Shown: positions 37,201 through 49,200 of the stretch, piece after piece
Layout of the letters: every line of letters begins with the position of its first letter
Position numbering within the stretch: position 1 is the first letter of the stretch
Position numbers and translations under genes: made by a program
DNA from: Nelumbo lutea
Taxonomy: Eukaryota > Streptophyta > Magnoliopsida > Proteales > Nelumbonaceae
NCBI GenBank assembly: GCA_022828595.1
Contig: JAKGHH010000003.1
Span: 99,099,583-99,163,582, forward strand
Direction: 5' to 3'
DNA length: 64,000 nucleotides
The notes under the pieces: generated by a model
Told to the model about the DNA's origin: nothing
The model's database searches: none
The model's input: only the letters and a program-made list of their open reading frames with translations

Positions 37201-40200
37201 CTAGTAATGATCATTCGGCAATAAAATTTTTAAAATCTCGATTAAAACCATGTTTAAATGGTAAATTATTTCATATCAAATGTGCATGTCATATCTTAAA
37301 TTTATGTATTCAGGATGCTTTAAATATTATTTCTACTCATACTTCTGAAATTAGATACTGTATATATATATAGTATGGTTTAAAATATAAATATTTTATA
37401 TTAGATGTTAAACATAGATGGAATTCTACCTATGCTATGTTAGAAAATTGTATTTCTCACAAACAAATTCTTAGTGATTTCTATAATGCAAAAATGCCAA
37501 CTAATATTATACTTGAGGAATACTAGGAAATGGCAATTTGTATAATAGATTTTTTAAAACATTTTTATGATGCAACTAATGAATTATCGGGTATTTATTA
37601 TCCAACTAATTGTAATTTAGCTTATCAATTGATAATGATTAGTGATTGTTTTGCAAAATATAAAAAGAATCCATAAATTAAAAGTATTATTGAAATAATG
37701 GAAAATAAATTTTAAAAAAAAATTGGGAGAACATTTCTCCTCTTTATTGTTTAGCTACAATATTAGATCTTAGGATTAGGAAAGATGGTTTAGATATTTT
37801 ACTTGAAACATATTGTGAAAATATGAATATTGAAATTGGAGATAAAAAAGAAGAAATTAATGGTTTATTATTTGAAATGTATAGTTTATATGAATCTAAG
37901 TAACAAGGAATAATAAAAATTCTACAACTTGTACAGCTACATCTTCCACTTTTGAGTCCAATAATGAAAGATAAAAACTTGTTTATTTAATAAGTATGAG
38001 GCAAAAATCCACATCCTTAACAACAAGTTCATTTACTAAACTTAATTTTTATTTACAAGCAAATTTTTCTAATGTAGGTAATTCTTTCTTCACCTCGAAA
38101 GGAACAAATAATTTTGATCTACTAACCACTCCGATGTATACAGTTCCACCGGAGTCTTGTTTCAGTGCATGTACTAGGGTGTTGGACGACAAGAGAAGTT
38201 GTATAAATGATGAAAGTCTAGAGATGTGCATCTGCTTTAAAGATTGGCTGAAAGCTAAAAATAGATTACAAGACAAAGGAGGACATGACATTACACCTGA
38301 TGTTTCACCTGAAGTAGATGATCTGAGTCAAGAACAATAGGAGAAAATGATGAAGTCAATATTTTTTGTATACTCAAAAGTTGTATAGCATTTTTTCAAA
38401 TTATTGTAAATTTTGTTTTTATTTTATTTAATTTATTTGATCATTTTAATAACATAATTTCTTATTTTCAATTTTGTAACTATATTTTATTAATTTATTC
38501 CATTATCCAATTTTCATATTTCACTCATCCAACCATTGTATGCTTTGTATCATTCAAATTTAAATGAAATAAAATTACTATTTTTCTTCGAAATTGTTAT
38601 TCACTTTGTGTCTTTGTTTCCTTGACTTCTTATTTGGTTAAGTATTTTTTCATTTCTTTGTTAGATTTCTTATTTTTTCAAATAGTTCCCAAGGGAAAGT
38701 TAAATATTTTAGTTTTACTTAGCAAAGAAATTAAAAAAAATCAAAAATGTCAAAAAAATACCAGTCTGGCCTGGTTTGGCCCACGCCCAAGGCCCAACTA
38801 ATGGCCTAGCCCAGCACGGCCTATAGCCAGCCTGGCCCAAGCCTGTCACAAAACGGCATGGCACGAGCTTGGGCCATGGGTCGTACCTAGCCAACGCCCC
38901 AAATTATCCTTAGGGAGGGCGGCACGGCCCAGGACAGCCCGCGGGCCATGTCGTGCCGAATCGGCACAGCCCGTTTTACACATCTAGCTGCAAGAAGTCG
39001 AAGCATAGTAAGGACACTTGTTGGTAACTTCATCCAGATCTTCTCCCGGACAGATTTCGAAACAACTTTAAGAAGAATGGTTAGACTGGGAAGTAGGGGT
39101 GCTCACGGTTCGGTTAACCGTGGGGCTTTTTTTAAGACCAAACCGGTACTACCGGTTTTTGGAAAACTAGTAACCAAAACTGAACCGAAACTGATTGGTT
39201 AACCGGCTGACCAGTTCGGTTCGTCGGTTTTTCGGTTATTCAATTTTTATAATATATATTATAAATATATAATAAAAAATATTAATATAAAATATTATAT
39301 TTTAATTAATAAATAATATATCATATATTATAAATATATATTTATATATAATGCATATATATTAATTTATAATATATAAATATATATAGAATATATAGAA
39401 TATATGTATACCAGTCAGTTCGGTTAACCGCATGTTTTTTATATTGGTTAACAGAAACCGAACCGGTACCTTCGATTTTTTAAAAACACCAAACCGACCA
39501 GTTCGGTTAACTGATTTTTTGGTTCAGTTTCTTCGGTCGGTTCGATTTTCGGTTTTTTTTTTTGCTCACCCCTACTAGGAAGCCTAAGAATGCTAATGTT
39601 GCCGCAATGCCTAAGGGTGGAAACAAGTGAAGAAAGATTAGCTATGGAGCAACTAGCAACAGTAAAGGCAGAGTTTGAAAGGTACGGGAGGTTACTTAAT
39701 AACTTGGATACCACTATTTAAGCATCCAACCCTTCAGGCAACACCTCATCATCCATATTTGCTCACTCAGGTACACATGCTACAAATCATGCTACGATTT
39801 CAGGTAATCATAAAATTCCTTGGATATCCCTTGCTTATGGGTCTTTTGCTCATATCATCTCCTCTCTAGTAGAGAGAAGATATCCCTTGCTTATGGGTCT
39901 TTTGCTCCCATCTCTAGTGAAAGAGATACCAAGGCCTCTAAGACCCTTATTTTATCCTCTGTTCTTCATGTTCCCAAGCTTAATACCAACATTTTATCTA
40001 ATCTCTTTTGTTCATATCATCTCCTCTCTAGTAGAGAGAAGATATCCCTTGCTTATGGGTCTTTTGCTCCCATCTCTAGCGAAGGAGATACCAAGGCCTC
40101 TAACAGCCTTATTTTATCATTTGTTCTTCATGCTCCCAAGCTTAATACCAACATTTTATCTGCTAGTAGCTTGACTAAATCCATGAACTGTAACATAACC

Positions 40201-43200
40201 TTTTTTCCTATCCATTGTGTTTTCCAAGACCTAAAATCCTAGAGGACGACTGGGAGTGGCCATAAGGAGAATGGAATATACTTACTAGGCACACCCGATA
40301 GGAGTCTTGGACCACCTAATGAAGTTGCTTTGGAGTCTATTTTGTCAATCTAATGACAGAGTCATGTTATGTCATCTATGGTTTGGTCATTTACCTTTTT
40401 TCTGCTTTGAGTCATTTGTTTCCTGATATGTTTAAGAAAGTGCCTTTATCGAGTCTTCATTGTGAGTCTTATGAACTTGCGAAGCATTGTAGACATTCTT
40501 ATTCAGTAAGCAATAAAATATCTAATTCTCCTTTTCATATTGTGCACTCTAATGTGTGGGGACCATATCATTTGCCTACTATTGGGGGTTACAAATATTT
40601 TATTCACTTTATTGATGATTATTCTTGCTATACCTAGATTTATCTCATGAGATCTCGGGATGAAGTACCAACTATTGTGCAAAAATTTCATAAACTTATT
40701 CCTACCCAATTTAACAACTAGATCAAAATATTCCGATCTGATAATGCTAAGAAATATTTTGAGAAGAACCTCTCATCCTACTTTGAGACCTTTAGGGTTA
40801 TTCATCGGAGTTCTTATTCCTACACCCCACAACAAAATGGAGTAGCAAAAAGGAAGAATTGCCATGTGGTTGAGGTTGCTAGATGCCTTCGTTTTGCATC
40901 TCATGTTCTTATTAAATTTTGGGGGATGTTGTCCTTACCAAGGTTCAAAATATCGATACGCCCCATACGTCGGTATCGGACGTATTGGGCGAATAGATAG
41001 TGTTTCAGGCTTTTTTTTTTCGCAACCAGTTCAGGGGGGCCAGTTTAGGTCTCCTCTACCCCCTGAACCGGTCAGACCTCTGATACACCGGTCAGACCTC
41101 GATACGTGTCGATACTTCGAACATTGGTCCTTACTACTACTTTTTTTATTAATTGTATGTCTTCCCGGGTTTTGGGTTTCAATACCATATTTAACCTTCT
41201 CTTTCCAGATGAGGATCTCTTTTCTCTTCCTCTCCGAGTTTTTGGGTGCACCTGCTATGTCCATGTTCATAATCACCAGAGACACAAATTTGAGCCTAAG
41301 TCACATAAGTGCATTTTTCTAGGATATGCCTCCACACAGAAAGGACGTTGTTGTTTGATCCGGTTCGTGGCACCCGCTTTGTCTTTAGGGATGTCACTTT
41401 TGCTAAGTCTATTCCTTTCTTTGGTATTCCTCCTGAGGAGGAGCATTCTAAGGAACCATTTGCTATGTCTCTAGCTATTCCTCTTCCAGTTCCTTTTGAG
41501 TCTTCTGTTGAGTCATCTTCTTCTGTCGCCTCTCTTTCCACTATATCTACCACACATGTTCATGCTCCCCCTCCCCCATCTCATTCTCCTATATTTTTCT
41601 CACATCATGTTCTCTAAAGGTGGTACCAAAGACAAAGATTCATGCATGGGCAAGTTGTTTCCACTCCTTCATCAAAGCCTCTTGCACCTCCCATCACTAC
41701 TGAGGCAACAGGTCAGCCTTCCTCTGACCCACCTACTACCTTCCCAGACCTTGACCTTCCTATTGCCCTTCACAAAGGCAAGTGGAAGTGTACAGCACAT
41801 TATATCTCTAAACATTTTTCCTATAGCTTTCTATCCCCTACCTATTATTCTTTTCTTGCCTATGTTTCTACCCACATGATTCTCAAGTCTATACCAGAAA
41901 CATTGTCCAAACCTGAATGGAGGGATGCTATGATGACTGAACTACATACTTTGCATAAGAACCATACCTAGGATATTGTGGACTTGCCTGAAGGGAAGGA
42001 ACCAGTGGGTTGTAAATGGGTATTCATTATCAAATATCATTTTGATGGCATTATTGAGGAGATTTAAGGCTCGATTGGTTGCTAAGGGTTACACTCAGAT
42101 GTATGGTATTGATTACCTTGAGACTTTTGTTCTTGTGGCTAAAATGACTTCAATTCGAGCTTTGTTGACTCTAGCTACTACTTTTGATTGGCCCCTTCAC
42201 CGGTTTGATATTAAAAATGCCTTCTTGAATGGAGACCTACATGAAGAGGTCTATATGTCTTTACCTCCAGGGGTGTATGGAAAGGAAATGCAAGGGAATG
42301 TGTGCAAATTGAATAAATCTCTCTATGGTCTCAAATAGTCCCCTAGAGCCTATTTTGAGAAATTCAGAGCTGCCCTTGTTTCTTTTGGTTATACACAGAC
42401 TCAATCTGACCATACTTTGTTTGTGAAGAGAAATAACTCTTTGGTGGCTTTTCTGATTGTTTATGTTAATGGCATTGTGGTTACGGGTAATGACACTCAG
42501 GAAGTGATTAAGCTCAAAAGATTTCTTAACACTGAATTTGAGATAAAAGGTTTGGAGGATCTAAGATACTTCTTGGGAATTGAAGTTGCTAGATCTAAGG
42601 ATGGTATCTTCATTTCTCAATGCAAGTACGTTCTTGATCTCCTTGCAAAGACTAGTAAACTTGGTGCTAAACCGGCTTCTACCCCTATAGATCTAAACCA
42701 TAAGCTTTCTACTACTGATGGTGAATTGTTAACTGATAGGGGAGTGTTCCAGAGACTGCTCGAGAAGTTGTTATATCTCTGCATGACTCGGCCAGATATT
42801 TCCTATGCAGTAAGTGTTTGTCAATTTATGCATTCTCCCAGAGATACACATTTAGCAGCTATAGAAAGAGTTTTGTACTACTTGAAAGGCACTCCAAGGA
42901 AGTATTCTGTTTGCCAAGCATGGACACATGAAGCTAGAGGCATACATTGATGTTGATTGGGCCGGATTTATTGATAATAGAAGATCCACGTCAAGATATT
43001 GTGCCTTGGTGGCAAGGAACACTATCTCATGGAGAAATAAGAAACAATTTGTAGTTGTAAGATCCTTAGCTGAAGCAGAGTATAGGGCAATGGCACATGG
43101 AGTATCAAAATTATTGTAGTTGATATCACTTTTGGGAGAATTGGGTATTGACTATGAAAAACCAATGATGCTCTACTGTAACGACCAAGCAGCTATCAAT

Positions 43201-46200
43201 ATTGCACATAATCCTGTTCAGCATGATAGAATTAAGCACATAAGGTTGATAGACATTTCATAAGGGAAAAAGTTGCTTCAAGGGAAGTCTATTTGCCATT
43301 TATTGCTTCAAAAGAGCAATTGGCTTACGTTTTGACCAAAGGTGTTCCAAAAGGAAAGCTAACATGCTATATAAGCAAGTTGGGCATGATTAACATCTAA
43401 GCTCAGCTTGAGGGGGAGTGTAGAGAGATTGGGCCGAATGGGCCCTAATATTTCTTTTATGTTTAAGTAATATTATATCTGGTTTATGTGTTAATAGGTC
43501 TTTTCTTAATGGGCCTATTAACCTCTTTTTAAGTTCTTTTAAGTTATTGCTTTGTTGGCCGCCCACTTAAAGGGCAGACTTGTAATTCGCATGATTATAG
43601 CATAGTTGTCAAGGCAACGCCTAGGCGACAAGGCGCCCTTGGAGGCTCGCCTCATCTAATCGCCAAGTAGTTTTCTATAGTGTGTTAAAAAAAACTTTTA
43701 TATTCTTAATTTTTTGAGGTTATAATTATAAAATAGACATTTTTAAACTAAAATATTCATTGTGTGTTTATATACTAATTTCTTTTATTATTTTCTCGTT
43801 AGTTAGGGTTTAATCAACACAAACATTGCTAAATGTTGTATTGAACCCTCAAACACTTCAAAACATGAACCAATAAGCAAGGAAGAACATAAAATGGTGT
43901 CCAATCAACACATTTTCTTAACTAATTTTGTGTGTTTATATACTAATTTCTTCTTCTTCTTCTTCTTCTTCTTCTTCTATAGCAGAAATAGGGGTTCAGT
44001 CCCTATATTTTTATAATTTTTTTTTCTTTCTTTTTCTTCTCATGAATATGTTGGAATATGTTGATTTTCTAAACTTTAACATAAAATTTATACTTTTCTT
44101 ATGAAAATTATGGATATTTATTAAGGAAATATGATTATGGAACCTAGGGAACTACCATAAGATACATATTTTTACTTAAAAAAATCCATTGCATAGGCAA
44201 CGCCTAGGCACCCCCCCTGTCGCCTAGCCTCGCCTTGGCACCTTGAAAACTATGAAGATTAGTTAAGGGAGAGAGAGAACCATCAAACTCCCTTCTTCTT
44301 TCTCTTCTTCTCCATCTTCTTCTATTCTGCTGTAACCTTTCTTTCTCTCTCACCTTTTCCTATTTCTTTTATCAGTTTTATATCAGGATTGAAGGACAGA
44401 CTCACATCTGTGAGTATGTTCAACTCTTACTAGTAGATGACATAACAATTCTTTTTTCCTTTTTCTTTTATCAGTAACAGAAATATTGAATAACAAGAAG
44501 GAAAAAGAAAGAATACAAGTTAACAAGAAGGATGCCAGGTAGCACAATAGGGAAAGAGGTTAAGGAAGAAAAAACATAAGTCAAGCCAACAACTTATAGA
44601 AAGGAACCCAAGAGGAAACCAACCTTACATGTAAAAAAGGGTAACCAACCAGCACAAAACAGAAAAAAAAAAAAAAAAAACAGAATCCAAATGCTTACTC
44701 CTTGAACAGCATTCTGAATAACTATAATAGAATTTTGTTTGTTCCTCTTTGACATTTATTTTCTATTAATAAGGTTATAATCATCAATAAAAAGAAAAGA
44801 ATAGCATTTTCTGGATAAGCACAAAATTGGCAGCAGAAAAGAATGAAGGTGAATCTGGGCTCATAAGGCCAAAGATTAGGGCTGCAACTTGGGCAAAGGA
44901 CCTTTTGGCCCAATACTGTGTAAATTCTACAAGACTGATACCCAACATGCACCCATAAAAATATACACTTGATGCATTGCACTGAAGGCACAAATATGTG
45001 GGATGAGATTAAAACTAATAATAATGAGATCGGCTTCAGTCAGTGCAAGACCCGTTCGAACAGCCTTTACAGCCTTGCATTGGGAACATCTCCGTACTTC
45101 TGTGTTTTATTTCATGGGGAGATGTTCCCAATGCAAGGCTATAAAGGTTGTTGGAACAGACCTTGCACTGACTGAATCCAGTTTCAATAATAATACGAGT
45201 AACAGATACCTTCGCAAAGTGGGCATGCATCAGACATGCTTGAAGATAAGTTGCTTTCCTTGCAAGCCGAAAGAAGGCAATAAAATTACTAGTTCTACAG
45301 GCTCTGGAAAGGAAAATCGTTTCCATTATCAGAATATGCTTGATAGAAACAAGCTGAAACTAACAAATAGAAGAGATTCAAAATTTCAAATACCTTGCTA
45401 CTTCACGGGCAAAAAGAACTTCTTGGGTTTGTCTTATCTCTGGAGTCATTTTTGAAAGATCAAGTGAGAGCTCTGCAGGTTCAACCTAGACAAGCCATTT
45501 ATGTTCATAGGTTACTTCAAATTAAATTAGCTAACAAGGTTGGTCACCACCACATACAACTTACTTTGTATCCAGGATGCTTGTCCAGCTTAAGAAGCGC
45601 ATAATATCCTCGAAACTCTTTCTCTGTTGGTATATTAATTCCCTTCTTCCTGTGATCATCATACATTTGGAACAATTCAACTGATGTTTTGTTCATCTGC
45701 TCAATGTTTAGGTGTGCATCAAATCCCTCTGAGAAGCCTTCTCCCTTTGTGTATTCACACAATTCATGCATGGCTATGATATGGAGTCTTATCTGGCAAA
45801 ATAAAGCAAGAAGACTATTTAGACAATCTGTACGACAAGGCATATACCAGCCAATTAATGCATATTTCAAATGCAATACGTAAAATGTAAAAGCAAATGG
45901 CACTTGTGAACTTTCAATTTTCTGGAAGGAGGGTAAAAAAAGTAGTAAAAATGATGGAGACAAACTCATTAATTCATTATTTCAAAACCGAAATGACCCT
46001 AAAAAAGGAAGATTTTGAGTCCCCAGTCCCAACATTTGTACATGTGGCATGCATGCAATGGAAATGAATATTCTTCTCGGGTCCCACTTGAGTATAAAGT
46101 TTGAGCTGACAACATGATTGCAATTGTCCTATCCATGAACCTCTTCTCCTGGTATGTTCCAAGGTTTTTTCCCACTGTCTAAAGATTGTACAAGATCAAC

Positions 46201-49200
46201 TTGCTAGGCCATCCAATCTGTTGTGTTTTGGCAAAAGAGACTTCCTAAGTGGGACTTACTAGTTGGCAGGACCCAGCACATTTTGCAATTGGACCACTCA
46301 GTAAGGACAGCCTCTTTACCTCCCTTATACAAGGATTCCTCTTAACGTTGCATGTAGTTATATTGAGAAGAAAAAGATCTTTATCACAAGTCCAAAACTC
46401 AATATGCATCGGGATATTACATATATTCTTCAGAAGAAGTTTTCTAACATGAGAAAGAACAGCCTATGCATATACAACACAAGAGAACTAAAGGACATCT
46501 AGTAGTGGAGAGACCATTTGCTCCAGCATGGTTATAGCGCCTCTGTTAAAAATATGTTGCATCCTCAGGTCCATTCGAATTGCCCTCATCCTGTCCCACA
46601 AAAAGTTATACATGCCCAGAAATCGATCATCATAATGTTGATCTAGCAATGCCAGAAGATAATCAACCGTCTTCTGCAAAACTGGCATAGGTCTTATCAA
46701 ATCTGCTTCCCTCTCAGCTGTCCTATTATACTGCATAAAAGGAAAAACACTTTTATTATGCTCTCGATTACGAGTAATAAAGGATGACAACAGTTCTGGA
46801 AGGGATCATGTTAAACCTTCTTAACAGCAAGGAATTTGCTAGTTTGATTTCTATCTCCATCCAGGCGTTCATACTTGTCAAGATCCCCCTTCCTCTCACG
46901 TTCCTCCCTTTCAGATTCTGAAAAACAAAGCAAAATTCATGGCTACCTTAACAAATGAGAAGGAACCAAGTCCACAGACCCAAAATATCTAAACACAATC
47001 CAATTGATCCTAAGGCTCAAAATCTTTTCTTTTAGGAATACCTAGAAACAGATCCATATTTTGATGCTCAAAATCATACCTGGACACATATCAGGACATA
47101 ACCCAATTATGACATGGGATGATTCTAAGCCTTCAAAATCAGAAGTGCTGCCATTAGGAAAATCACCCCCTGCTTCAACTGGGTGCTCTGCAACAAACTC
47201 CCGCCTCCCCACCAGAGATTCATCTTGTCCATACATTGACAATTTGTGCTTTGTTAGATCATGCATGCTTTGCTCAGTTTGCCTTAGATCATTACTGAAT
47301 CGAGCCAAACGCCTTGCCTTTGCTTGCGCTTCTCTGCAATATACATGGTGTAAAAATAGAACAAAAGGGAAGTTTTGGAAAGAAACCTATAGAGAATAAA
47401 TGTCAAACTGAAGCTGCATTTTGTATGGGTGCAAATGCTGAACTAAAGTGAATTTGCACTCTGGTTCAGTTTTGCAGACATTTGGTAAGAATATATTTTG
47501 TACTGAAAATGAAAGTAAATTTGTTTTTCTGACATTTTTGCATTCAAAATGGCAGCAAACATTCACTCTAAGTTGGTCAATGTAAAAACCAGTACAAAAT
47601 TTATCAATGCAAAACCAAACCAAGTTTGCATTTTCATGTACTGAACATGTTTGCATATGCATTGAACATATTTGCAGTTGCACTCGTACCAAGCACAGCC
47701 TGAGTGGCATGATGTCTTACCGTTCATTATCATCTTGGGTGGAGTATAAACTTCCCATAGAATTCTCATCAGTAGGAGGTAAAGGAGGTGACCTCATCCT
47801 TTTGGGAATTAGAAAGGAGGTGGACTTGGTTCCCGCACCTTCAACATTAATATTACGTGAAACAGAGGACTTCTGGTGAGTTTGGGAATTAGTAGGCCTG
47901 GAAAAGAAAATTACAAGACGATCTTAACTGCATAAGTAACTAGGAGATATTAGGCCCCATTTGGTTTGTAGGAATACGGGTCTGGAATCAGAATCAGAAT
48001 GGGTTATCCAATTCCAACTGTTTGCTTGGGTGGAATCTGAATCCCAATCCCAATCCTAGTGGAATGGCCATTCCCTCTCCCTCCCTTGGGAATGAAATCC
48101 CATTCCAGCTGATTCCAATTCCTATCTAACCAAACAGACCTTAATAATAAGGCGGGGGAGCACTTAGGCAACATAGACCTTGCCACAACATACAGATTAA
48201 TCATCCAGGTGGGAACTGTATGGCAGGGCAAGAGGCACCATGCAAGTTATTACAGGAAATGTGGGATGTAGCCATTGTGGCAACATTCACTTCACCCAGT
48301 ATTAAACTAATAATAATGACAAGTATCAGTATTTGGAAAACTTTACCTTCCAGTAGAATCTGGATGAGGGTTTGCTCGGAAGATTTCATTCCCATATGGA
48401 CCAGGAGGAGATCTGGTTCTGGTTGGAACTTGACTGTTAGAAACCTTGGTCCGCAACTGTGTTCCAACATCATGAGCATCTACATAAGTTGGAACCATGG
48501 ATGGACCTTGATGAATCTGTGAATCAGTGTAGGTTACTGGAGATCTTGATTGATTATCCCAGCTGGAAGGAGATAAAACAGGCCTGCACATTTATTATAT
48601 GAGGTTCACTGAGACAAAAAGAAATAAATAGGGTGACGAGACTCAAATGTCCTGGGAAAGAATATTATTCTTTTGGGTTCGATTATGATACCAGAAAGAT
48701 GTGACATCAGAAAAGCTTACAGCCAATCAACTGGTATCATAAAAGAGGTGACCAATCAGGTGGTACTAATCAAAATTCATGGGGGTGGCTTTGATTGGTC
48801 AAAGCTTTTCTGGCACCAGGTCTTTCCCATATCATAGATTTCCTTATTCTTTTACAAGCATTGAGTGTTAAAATCCATTAAAATTAGGTTACCAAAGAAT
48901 TACAAAATGCTCCTGGCATTCCTTTGGTATATAATCTCCCTCTCAAATGATCTTGCCATCTCTCCCTCTTGATGGAATGATTTTTTTATTGGTAATGAGA
49001 GGTTTTATTAATATGTGAAAATAATGATAAATTATACATGTGCAAGTATGCTAGCAGCAGCCCTTTAATACTGCCAATAGTTCCGCCCTTACTAATACCA
49101 TAACCCATGAGACCGAAAAATATAGCCATGGTATTCGCTTGGCAATTCCTGAAGACTCTGCCTATGCCAGATGGCCCAGGATTGCCCAAACAACAGCCAT

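Larger units (their letters stand above)
39750..43395 (+). pseudogene. copia pol remnant: protease, integrase, RT, RNase H
   Basis: The protease-side block (AYGSFAPISSEGDTKAS) is duplicated. It is followed by the zinc-binding integrase N-terminus and core (FHIVHSNVWGPYHLPTIGGY, FIHFIDDYSCYT, IFRSDNAKKYFEKN, YTPQQNGVAKRKN, then VFGCTCYVHVHNHQRHKFEP). RT: FKARLVAKGYTQMYGIDYLE, RFDIKNAFLNGDLHEEVYM, CKLNKSLYGLK, stop, SPRAYFEKF, and VYVNGIVVTGND, where the catalytic YVDD has become YVNG. RNase H: MKLEAYIDVDWAGFIDNRRS, EAEYRAMAHG, CNDQAAINIAHNP. Numerous stops and shifts are present, with an insertion at 40939-41126. Confidence 0.88.
30640..44409 (+). mobile_element. complete but dead Ty1/copia element with nested insertions
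   Basis: GTGAG flanks both sides (30635-30639 and 44410-44414), a 5-bp target duplication. LTRs are 30640-30961 and 43419-44409, the second enlarged by an insertion. The PBS TGGTATCAGAGC follows LTR 1 directly, and a purine tract (TTGAGGGGGAG) precedes LTR 2. Between lie gag, protease, integrase, RT and RNase H remnants in copia order. Inserted into it are a hAT MITE (31201), a LINE (32626), a hAT relic (35642) and three more TIR elements (39094, 40939, 43601). It is inserted antisense to SAC3B. Confidence 0.92.
29065..45209 (-). other. SAC3B intron 10, 16.1 kb, filled with nested transposons
   Basis: The donor AAG|GTATCTG at 45209 and the acceptor TTTTAACCAG|TTA at 29065 are intact, and both flanking exons encode contiguous SAC3-domain residues (HAHFAK, then LRTQALASL). 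The intron accounts for about 60% of the gene's length. It holds one hAT MITE, a nested copia element and a hairpin close to the donor. Confidence 0.9.

Noticed and set aside
45003..45455. 150-codon plus-strand ORF
   Set aside because: It runs through the foldback element and antisense to SAC3B exons 9-10.
48220..48522. 100-codon plus-strand ORF
   Set aside because: Shadow of SAC3B exon 3 and its intron on the opposite strand.
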